Of a stretch of DNA of 41,925 nucleotides, positions 18,835 to 26,456 are shown in pieces. Origin of the DNA: Candidatus Aminicenantota bacterium (lineage in GTDB: Bacteria; Acidobacteriota; Aminicenantia; Aminicenantales; Aminicenantaceae); contig JAFGMO010000099.1 in assembly GCA_016927475.1 (NCBI GenBank), positions 1 to 41,925 on the forward strand, given 5' to 3'. The notes below the pieces were generated by a model. The model was not told the DNA's origin and searched no databases. It saw only the letters and a program-made list of their open reading frames with translations. Every line of letters starts with the position of its first letter. Positions within the stretch are counted from its first letter, which is position 1. A program made the translations under genes and the position numbers.

Positions 18835-21800
18835 ATCTTCCCGAATTCGCCATAAAAAAGCCGGTGACGGTGATCGTCGGCATGCTGGTTTTTATCACGA
18901 TTGGTATCATATCCATTTTTAAGCTCCCCCTGGAAATGATGCCCGACACCTCCTTCCCGGGATTGATGGTCCAAATTCCTTATCCATCTTCATCGCCTGA
19001 AGAAGTGGAGAGGACGATCACCCGTCCCATTGAAGACATCCTGGCAACGGTCAGCAACCTGGAAACTTTGAGTTCGACTTCCTCATCATCCTCGTCATTT
19101 ATCCATATGGAATTCAAAGGCGGAACGAACATGGACCTGGCCAGCATGGAGATCCGCGACAAAATCGACCAGATAAGAGGGACGCTTCCGGATGATATCG
19201 AATATATCCGTATCCGCCGTTTTTCGATGAACGACAGCCCCGTTATCAATTTCAGCCTAGCCCTGCCGGGGGACCTGGAGAACCTTTATTTTTGGTCGGA
19301 AAATTATATCACGCAGGAACTGGAACGGATTGAAGGGGTAGCCAATGTCGACATCCGCGGGATTCGAAATAAAGTTTTGACCATCTATCTAAAACCGGAA
19401 ATATTTTATTCCAGCTCGATACGGATCACCGACCTCGTCAATACTATCCGCAACAACAACATCAATATTTCCGCCGGCTACATCGAAGACGGACAGCTTC
19501 GATACTCAGCCCGTGTTCCTGGAGAGTTGAAAACACTCGACCAGGTCAAGGATCTTCCTCTCAACGAAAAAGGAATGACGATTGCCGATGTGGCCACGGT
19601 TACTTATGACTACCCTGAGAAAGAAGAATACGACAGGCTTGACGGCAATGAAACCGTCCGCTTTCAGATTTACAGGGCCTCAAACGCCAATATCGTAGAC
19701 GTATGTAATCATGTCAAAGAAACCATGACCCGAATTAAAAAAAGCGAACCCGACCTTAAAAACATGACCGTCATTTTTTACAGGGATCAATCCGAAGATA
19801 TTCTGAAAAGCCTCAAGGACCTGACGATTTCCGGTATCATCGGTGGACTGTTGGCCGTATTGACCCTTCTTTTCTTTTTGAGAAAGCTCCGGTCAACGGT
19901 CATTATCGCCATAGCCATTCCCATGGCCATGGTATTCACTTTCAGTTTTCTCTATCTCCATAAAGCCATCTTGCGCTCTTCCATTTCCATCAACATCATC
20001 TCGCTGAGCGGATTGATGCTGGCCGTCGGTATGCTTGTGGACAACAGCGTTGTCGTTCTGGAAAACATCTTCAGATTACGTCAGGAACATCAGTATTCTC
20101 CCATGAGAGCCTCCATCGAAGGCAGCAGCCAGGTAGCTTTAGCGGTTTCCGCTTCAACACTGACAACCCTGGTCGTTTTTATCTCTATCGGATTCATGTC
20201 ACAATCCGGTTTTGGACGGTTTATGGCCCATTTCGCCTTGACCATTTCCCTGGCCCTGATTGCATCTCTTCTTGTTTCTCTGACGTTCATCCCCATGGCC
20301 AGCAGCCGCTTTTTATCCGGAAGAGCCAGGGAAAAGGCGCGCTGGCTTGTGAAGCTGACATCGTTATATGAAAAAATCATCCGGTTCAGCATCAAAAATT
20401 GGAAAACCAAGCTGGCTATCGTTTTGTTCGCTTTCAGCATATTCTTCAGTTCTTTCGTGATTTTGCGAAACATTGAGCAGGAATTCATGGCAGGAAGCGA
20501 AGAACGTGAAATCGATATCTCGGTTTTTATGCCCCGGAGTTTCAGCCTTGACCAGATGAAGGCGCTCTTCAATCATTACGATAAAATCCTTCTTCCCCTT
20601 AAAGAAGAGCTGGCCATTGAATATGTTTCCACAGAATTCGGTGTCAGGAGAATGCGCCAAGGAAGATACCGCGGTTCCATCGAGCTTAACCTTTACGACA
20701 AGGGACCCAGTGTGACCGAAATCAAAGAGAGACTGAAAGAAATATTACCACGTCGTCCCGGTATCACCTATGAGTACGGAGAAAGACGGGGAAGGGGAGG
20801 CCATTTCAGGGGAATATCCGTCGAACTTATCGGTTTGGACTACACCAAACTGACGGAACTGGCCCCAATGGTTATCGAAAAACTCAAGACCATCGAAGCT
20901 GTTGAAGATGTGACCAGCGACCTTGAGGGAGGAGACACCCAGCTCATGGTCCAGGTTGACCGGAAAAAAGCCGAAAGCTCAGGAGTGAACAGCCGGTTGA
21001 TCGCTCAGACGATCTCGTCCTCCATTTCCGAACGCCCCATCGGAAAATTTAAGACGGAAAACAGGGAGATCGATATTATTCTCAAGATTCAAGGCCGTGA
21101 AGGATTTTCAGAAACAGACTTGAGAAATCTCAGCCTTCGAACACAATCGAAACAGATACCTTTATCCGCCATCTCCACGTTTTCTTACCGGATGGGTTCC
21201 AGCTCGATTCGAAAGGAAAACAAAAAATCCAAATTGATCATCAGGCTAAACACAAAATCCCAGGGCTACATGGGCATTTCAGAGGCGGTTCAGAAGGTTA
21301 TGGAAACCGTATCATTGCCGGAAGGATACTCCTGGAGCCTGGGTGCGGGATGGAGAAGATTCCGCGAATCTCAAGGAGAATCGAACATGGCCATCATTCT
21401 GGCCTTGATCTTTATATACATCATTATGTCCTCTCTTTTTGAATCGTTCACCCATCCATTCACCATTCTTTTGACTGTTCCCCTGGCCTTGTTCGGTGTG
21501 GCCGTTTTTTTCTCTCTTACCAACATCACCCTCAATACGACATCCTACCTTGGCCTGCTCACGCTGTTCGGTATCGTCGTCAACAATGGAATCATCCTCA
21601 TCGATCATATCCGAACCTTGAGAAAATCCGGGATGGAAAAAAACGCAGCGATCGTTCAGGGAGGAAAAGACCGAATGAGACCCATTATCATGACAGCCAT
21701 AACGACAATATTCGGGGTTCTTCCCTTAGCCCTTCCCTTTCTCCTTCCCAAGTACTTCCCGGCGGTTGGAAGGCGCTCCCAGATGTGGGCTCCGATATCC

Positions 21801-21932
21801 ATCGCCATCATCGGAGGATTGACCACTTCCACCTTTTTCACTCTGATTATCCTTCCGACTTTTTATTCCGTTATAGATTCAGCCACCACGCGGGTAAAAA
21901 AATTCTTTGGATTCTCAAAAATTAAGATCTAA
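18831..21932 (+). CDS. RND family efflux permease, second of a pair
   Basis: This 1033-aa RND transporter is clearly different in sequence from its neighbour but has the same two-fold layout (TM1 at FAIKKPVTVIVGMLVFITIG; TM4 GMLVDNSVVVLEN; TM10 NNGIILIDHIRTL). The TM4 pair is Asp404-Asn405. The start overlaps the preceding stop as ATGA, implying near-equal synthesis. Twin RND genes behind one adaptor resemble MdtABC/MuxABC pumps, which form mixed trimers; that is an analogy, not something the sequence proves. No TolC-like outer-membrane factor follows; the next gene is a porin-like barrel under its own promoter. Confidence 0.93.
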   Translation: MNLPEFAIKKPVTVIVGMLVFITIGIISIFKLPLEMMPDTSFPGLMVQIPYPSSSPEEVERTITRPIEDILATVSNLETLSSTSSSSSSFIHMEFKGGTNMDLASMEIRDKIDQIRGTLPDDIEYIRIRRFSMNDSPVINFSLALPGDLENLYFWSENYITQELERIEGVANVDIRGIRNKVLTIYLKPEIFYSSSIRITDLVNTIRNNNINISAGYIEDGQLRYSARVPGELKTLDQVKDLPLNEKGMTIADVATVTYDYPEKEEYDRLDGNETVRFQIYRASNANIVDVCNHVKETMTRIKKSEPDLKNMTVIFYRDQSEDILKSLKDLTISGIIGGLLAVLTLLFFLRKLRSTVIIAIAIPMAMVFTFSFLYLHKAILRSSISINIISLSGLMLAVGMLVDNSVVVLENIFRLRQEHQYSPMRASIEGSSQVALAVSASTLTTLVVFISIGFMSQSGFGRFMAHFALTISLALIASLLVSLTFIPMASSRFLSGRAREKARWLVKLTSLYEKIIRFSIKNWKTKLAIVLFAFSIFFSSFVILRNIEQEFMAGSEEREIDISVFMPRSFSLDQMKALFNHYDKILLPLKEELAIEYVSTEFGVRRMRQGRYRGSIELNLYDKGPSVTEIKERLKEILPRRPGITYEYGERRGRGGHFRGISVELIGLDYTKLTELAPMVIEKLKTIEAVEDVTSDLEGGDTQLMVQVDRKKAESSGVNSRLIAQTISSSISERPIGKFKTENREIDIILKIQGREGFSETDLRNLSLRTQSKQIPLSAISTFSYRMGSSSIRKENKKSKLIIRLNTKSQGYMGISEAVQKVMETVSLPEGYSWSLGAGWRRFRESQGESNMAIILALIFIYIIMSSLFESFTHPFTILLTVPLALFGVAVFFSLTNITLNTTSYLGLLTLFGIVVNNGIILIDHIRTLRKSGMEKNAAIVQGGKDRMRPIIMTAITTIFGVLPLALPFLLPKYFPAVGRRSQMWAPISIAIIGGLTTSTFFTLIILPTFYSVIDSATTRVKKFFGFSKIKI

Positions 21933-21986
21933 ATTCTATCTCTTAAAGCTTCACGTTTTTTGCCGACATATATTTTGTCATAATAA

Positions 21987-22015
21987 TTGACATCCTTTTG
22001 GGGTTGAAGTATCTT
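21987..22015 (+). promoter_or_regulatory. Sigma70-like promoter for the barrel-symporter-peptidase genes
   Basis: TTGACA (21987-21992), a 17-bp spacer and TATCTT (22010-22015) form a strong match to the housekeeping consensus. Transcription would start near 22022, about 30 bp before the proposed TTG start at 22055. This separates the outer-membrane barrel gene from the RND operon. Confidence 0.65.
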
Positions 22016-22054
22016 TGCTTTTCTAAACAAACTCAACCACATTGTGAGTAAGCA

Positions 22055-23401
22055 TTGTTTAATAAAAACAAAAAATCCAAAATTCTTTTTATTACATTTT
22101 TTTTTGTAGGATGCCTTTTCTCTGCATCTCTTCTTAAGGCAGAAAATACCAAGAACAGTGAGGAAAAGACGGCTTTCCGTTTTTCCTTTATCCACAGAAC
22201 CCGCTTTGTTTCCTGGGACAACGCCATTCATCTGGACAAAACAAAAAAAAGCGACTCGACTTTCACCCGCCACCGGACAAGCATCGCCCTGTCCTGGCAG
22301 CCGCATCTCAACTGGGAATTCAATCTTAAACTGACCAATGAGTTCCGAATTTATTTTATTCCCTCGGACCGTGAATTTAGTCTTAACGAATTATTTGTCG
22401 ACAACCTGACCGCCATCTGGAAAAAACCCGGGGGGCTTCCCCTGATTTTTACCCTGGGACGCCAAAACATTATGCTGGGCGAAGGATTCGTCGTCATGGA
22501 TGGGCATCCTCTGGATGGTTCGCGTTCGATATACTTCAATGCCGCCCGCCTGGACATGAATATTAAAGAAGGACATAACCTGATTTTTTTCTATGCCTAC
22601 CAGCCGGAAAAAGACACCTGGCTTCCCGTTATCAATAGCCAGGACCAGGCTTTAATAGAACAACCGGAAGAGGGGATAACCCTTTACTACACCGGAAAAT
22701 TCAGGAATATGGACCTGGATACTTACTTCATTCGTAAAAATATTAGGAGAGCCGGTTCTTCTTCCGTCGGATCAGGCATCAATACGTTCGGTTTTCGACC
22801 ATCCTATTCCTTGAATGATAATCTTCAGCTAACCGGTGAAGCGGCCATTCAAACGGGAACCTACGGAGAGTTCGGCCGGATGGCTTTCGGAGGATATGTA
22901 CATCTCGATTATTCCCTTAGGGGTAAACCTCCCATTCCATCGGTGATGACAATAGGCGGTATTTGCCTATCGGGAGACGACCCGCAAACGCCCGATATGG
23001 AAGGTTGGGATCCGCTATTCAGCCGTTGGCCGAAGTGGAGCGAATCTTATATCTACACCCTTATTCCTGAATATGCAGGAAAGGTCGCCTTCTGGAGCAA
23101 CTTGGCCTCCTTGTACGGATCCATTCGTTATAACATCGGCCGTCCGGCTGCACTGGACCTTTTTTATTATCACTTGATTGCCCCGCGGGCCTCTTTACCC
23201 ACATTGGGCTTTCCGGGAGGCAGTGGAAAAAACCGGGGAGACCTTTTCATTTCAAAGCTAAACCTGGCATTGGCCAAAGGTTTGACGGGACATATCCTTT
23301 GGGAAGTTTTTTTCCCGGGCAGTTATTACCGGCCGGGCGCTGACAGCTACTCTTGGTTTCGCCTTGAGCTCATGTATAGGTGGGAGGGAGAATGCCTATA
23401 A
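22055..23401 (+). CDS. Outer-membrane beta-barrel, alginate-export-like porin
   Basis: The 448-aa protein has a signal peptide (LFITFFFVGCLFSASLLKAE) and a long run of alternating amphipathic strands. The block IFTLGRQNIMLGEGFVV and the following RSIYFNAARLDMN resemble the alginate-export (AlgE-like) barrel domain. It probably forms an outer-membrane channel for a small solute; alginate itself is not implied. The only in-frame start after the upstream stop is TTG 22055, with a weak ribosome site, but the promoter just upstream supports it. Its last ten bases overlap the symporter gene, tying outer-membrane and inner-membrane transport together. Confidence 0.8.
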   Translation: MFNKNKKSKILFITFFFVGCLFSASLLKAENTKNSEEKTAFRFSFIHRTRFVSWDNAIHLDKTKKSDSTFTRHRTSIALSWQPHLNWEFNLKLTNEFRIYFIPSDREFSLNELFVDNLTAIWKKPGGLPLIFTLGRQNIMLGEGFVVMDGHPLDGSRSIYFNAARLDMNIKEGHNLIFFYAYQPEKDTWLPVINSQDQALIEQPEEGITLYYTGKFRNMDLDTYFIRKNIRRAGSSSVGSGINTFGFRPSYSLNDNLQLTGEAAIQTGTYGEFGRMAFGGYVHLDYSLRGKPPIPSVMTIGGICLSGDDPQTPDMEGWDPLFSRWPKWSESYIYTLIPEYAGKVAFWSNLASLYGSIRYNIGRPAALDLFYYHLIAPRASLPTLGFPGGSGKNRGDLFISKLNLALAKGLTGHILWEVFFPGSYYRPGADSYSWFRLELMYRWEGECL

Positions 23402-24849
23402 AGATTCTTGTCATAAGTCTTTATGCCGTAACGATCCTGGTGATCGGGATCCTGGGGTTGAGAAAAACACGGTCTTTTGTCGATTATTTTTTAGCCGGCA
23501 GAAAGGTCGGTCCCTGGATGACGGCCTTTACCTACGGAACGGCTTATTTTTCGGCGGTTCTTTTTATCGGATTCGCCGGTAAGATCGGGTGGGGGTTTGG
23601 CTACTCAGGCCTTTGGATCGCTGTGGGAAACGCTCTGCTGGGTGTTCTTGTCGTCTGGTGGTTGATGGGACCGCGTATCCGGAAGATGTCATTGGAGTAT
23701 GACATCCATACCATGGCCGAATTTTTCGAAAAAAGATATTCGAGTCCCTTTCTCAAAATGTTCACTTCTGCGGCCATATTTATTTTTCTCGTCCCTTATT
23801 CCGCTGCCGTATTCATCGGATTGTCATACCTTTTTAAGGCAAATTTCGGTATTAATTACAGTCTCGCCTTGGTTTTTATGGGTTTTTTCACGGCTCTATA
23901 CCTTGTCCTGGGCGGTTATAAAGCTATGACGATGATCGATGTTTTTTTCGGCATCATCATGTGCGCCGGTGTTGTCGTTCTTTTCACGAGTACGCTAAAT
24001 GCCGGGGGAGGGCTGGAAAGGATGACGTCGCATCTAAACGGAATAGATCCTGCTTTAACGGATTGGGTCGGACCTCCGGGATGGTGGCCGCTTTTCAGCC
24101 TGGTTTTTCTAACAAGTGTCGCTCCCTTCGGCATGCCTCAACTTGTCCAAAAATTTTATGCCATACGAGACAAAAAGGCCATTAGAATCGGTATGGTCGC
24201 CTCGACGGTTTTTGCCGTTCTTATCGTGGGTGTCGCTTATTTTACAGGAGCGGTGACGCGGATTTTTTTATCCCCTGAAAACACTCCCGGGGCATTCAGC
24301 AACGGAAAACCCGTCTTTGACGCCATCATGCCTGAATTCGTCGCCCAGGTCATTCCATCATCCCTTTCCGTGGTCATCCTCCTTCTGATTTTGGCGGCAT
24401 CCATGTCGACGCTGGCTGCTCTGGTTCTCGTTTCCAGCTCGTCCATCGCTAAGGATTTTTATGCCGGTTTTGTTAATAAAAATGTGAGTGACCGAAGGCT
24501 GACCTTGATGATGCGTATTCTCAGCGGGATTTTTGTCCTCATATCCGTGGTTATTGCCTATTTCAAACCGGCAACCATCGTCAGCATCTTGGGAATTTCA
24601 TGGGGAGCCATCGGTTCGTCCTTCCTGGGACCCTTTTTCTGGGGTTTATTCAGCCGGAAGATGAACAAAGCCGGAGCCGTTTCTTCCGCTGTTCTCGGGC
24701 TGGGGACATGTTTGGTTTTGTTTGTAACAGGCCTGCCGTCGCCGCAGGCCGGAACGATCGGCATGATCGTTTCCTTTTTTCTCAATCCTGCCGTAAGTTT
24801 ATTTTTTCCTTCTCAACAGCAGGGAGAATTGAAAAAAAATGATGGTTAA
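23392..24849 (+). CDS. Sodium:solute symporter (SSS family)
   Basis: The ~485-aa inner-membrane protein has about 13 transmembrane helices in the LeuT-type SSS pattern. Typical segments are RSFVDYFLAGRKVGPWMTAFTY near the N-terminus, GGYKAMTMIDVFFGIIM in the middle, and SMSTLAALVLVSSSSIAKDF late. It should import a solute (amino acid, sugar or carboxylate) with sodium. The frame opens at 23380, but ATG 23392 has an ideal GGGAGGGAG ribosome site and overlaps the barrel gene's end. Its own end overlaps the S41 peptidase by 11 bp. The neighbours suggest a peptide-derived substrate; this is inference. Confidence 0.93.
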   Translation: MPIKILVISLYAVTILVIGILGLRKTRSFVDYFLAGRKVGPWMTAFTYGTAYFSAVLFIGFAGKIGWGFGYSGLWIAVGNALLGVLVVWWLMGPRIRKMSLEYDIHTMAEFFEKRYSSPFLKMFTSAAIFIFLVPYSAAVFIGLSYLFKANFGINYSLALVFMGFFTALYLVLGGYKAMTMIDVFFGIIMCAGVVVLFTSTLNAGGGLERMTSHLNGIDPALTDWVGPPGWWPLFSLVFLTSVAPFGMPQLVQKFYAIRDKKAIRIGMVASTVFAVLIVGVAYFTGAVTRIFLSPENTPGAFSNGKPVFDAIMPEFVAQVIPSSLSVVILLLILAASMSTLAALVLVSSSSIAKDFYAGFVNKNVSDRRLTLMMRILSGIFVLISVVIAYFKPATIVSILGISWGAIGSSFLGPFFWGLFSRKMNKAGAVSSAVLGLGTCLVLFVTGLPSPQAGTIGMIVSFFLNPAVSLFFPSQQQGELKKNDG

Positions 24850-26329
24850 AAAACGAAAAACATTCATTCTAAAACTTGCTGTTTTTCTTTTTTTGGGTTT
24901 GACAAGGATTGTCCTGCCCGAGGAAGTCTTTGATCCTGAGAAAAAAATCCCAGTCGAACTACTTCAGGAAGATTTTTGCATCTTTCGCACGGCATTGGAA
25001 GAAGGGCATGCCGGCCTCTATCAATATGCTCCTAAAGAAGAGATGGATGCTCAATTTGAGAGGATCTTTAAACAGATAAACCGTCCGCTTACGGAGCTGG
25101 AATTTTTCCATTATTTAGCATATTTAATCGCCGCCATCAACGACGGGCATACAAGTATATCTTTTTCCAAATCCTATGACGAATATCTTGCCGAACAGCC
25201 GATTCTGCTGCCGTTCGCTCTTCGCATTATTCACAACAGGGTCTATCTATTCAGGAATTACAGCGAAAAACAAGATATCAAACCAGGGGGACGAATACTT
25301 TATATCAACGGCAGGAAAATATTCGATATTCTTGGCGATATGACGGCTTTTGTTCCCGGGGACGGACACATCAAAACCTCGCGGCACCGCAGGTTGGAGA
25401 GAACCATCTTGTTTGGAAGACTGTTTTATGCCTTGTTCGGTCAAAAAACGGATTTCATGATATCTTATCTTTCCCCGGAAGACGGCCTGAATAAAGACTT
25501 CAAAGTCAAGGGTTTGACCAAAAAAGAACTTGATCAGGTCAGCAGAGAAAGGTATCCGGAGATCTATGAGGATCTTCCGCCGATAGAACTCAACTACCAA
25601 GACAAGACAGCCATCCTGACGATTCGCACTTTTTCAGACGGCGCTTACCGAAGGGAAAAAGTCATTTTTCCGCTTTATCTTAAAAAAGCATTTAACGCCC
25701 TTTCGGAGAAGGGAATTCAAAACCTGATTATCGACCTTAGGGACAATGGGGGCGGGGCCGACCTCTACGGCAAACTTCTCTGCTCCTACCTGATTCCGGA
25801 GCCATACCTGTATTATTATTACCTTCGGGTCAGCAATAAAAATTTTTCTTTCCTTAAGTACACGGATACTCCCAACCTGGAACAAATGCTCGAAAAACGG
25901 CTGAAGCCTAGCGAACAAGGATGGTATGAACTTCAATTTCACCCGAACCTGGGCCTGCAGAAACCTCTCAACCCTCATTTTGCCGGAAAAGTCTATGTTA
26001 TGATCAATGGCAACAGTTTTTCAGGTTCCGGAGAGACCACATCCATTATGCATTACCAAAATAGAGCCGTTTTTATCGGTGAAGAGTGCGGCGCCGGTTA
26101 TTACGGCAATACTTCCGGAATTATGCCTGTTTTGACTCTGCCCCACTCAAAAATGAGGGTGAGGATTCCCATGGTCAGGTATGTTATGGCCGTATCCGGA
26201 TATCCCTATCCCGACAGGGGAATTATACCCGAATTTCCCTTCACGCCCACTATCGGGGACCTTTTAGCCAAAAAGGACACGATGCTGAACTATGTTTTGG
26301 AACTCATTCGAAAAAAAGATAAAAAATAA
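24839..26329 (+). CDS. S41 family (C-terminal-processing-like) serine peptidase, secreted
   Basis: The 496-aa protein has an N-terminal hydrophobic signal (residues 6-22). An N-terminal helical region (about 30-110, with AAINDGHTSI) is followed by the S41 core with IIDLRDNGGGADLYG and MINGNSFSGSGETT, where Ser395 is the expected nucleophile. A classical PDZ domain is not obvious; the segment around residues 140-200 may be a degenerate one. It resembles the tricorn-core or CtpA-like exopeptidases that hydrolyse peptides in the periplasm. The ATG lies 11 bp inside the symporter gene, behind an AGGGAGA site, so the two are coupled. The catalytic Lys or Glu partner was not assigned. Confidence 0.87.
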   Translation: MMVKKRKTFILKLAVFLFLGLTRIVLPEEVFDPEKKIPVELLQEDFCIFRTALEEGHAGLYQYAPKEEMDAQFERIFKQINRPLTELEFFHYLAYLIAAINDGHTSISFSKSYDEYLAEQPILLPFALRIIHNRVYLFRNYSEKQDIKPGGRILYINGRKIFDILGDMTAFVPGDGHIKTSRHRRLERTILFGRLFYALFGQKTDFMISYLSPEDGLNKDFKVKGLTKKELDQVSRERYPEIYEDLPPIELNYQDKTAILTIRTFSDGAYRREKVIFPLYLKKAFNALSEKGIQNLIIDLRDNGGGADLYGKLLCSYLIPEPYLYYYYLRVSNKNFSFLKYTDTPNLEQMLEKRLKPSEQGWYELQFHPNLGLQKPLNPHFAGKVYVMINGNSFSGSGETTSIMHYQNRAVFIGEECGAGYYGNTSGIMPVLTLPHSKMRVRIPMVRYVMAVSGYPYPDRGIIPEFPFTPTIGDLLAKKDTMLNYVLELIRKKDKK

Positions 26330-26456
26330 CGAAACGTCTCTTGAAATGGTCCCCCTTTCCGGGATAATGTAAAGGGGTGAAACCTTCCAGGCTCTTTTTT
26401 TCATCCCTTGTTTTGCGCCTGATATCAAGGCTAATCCCGGTTAATGGAGGATATTT

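Noticed and set aside
26352..26377. CCCCTTT/AAAGGGG hairpin between the S41 and M14 genes as a terminator
   Set aside because: The loop is 12 nt and no T-run follows directly; the T-rich stretch comes about 15 nt later. It could be a weak structure, but termination is not supported well enough to call.
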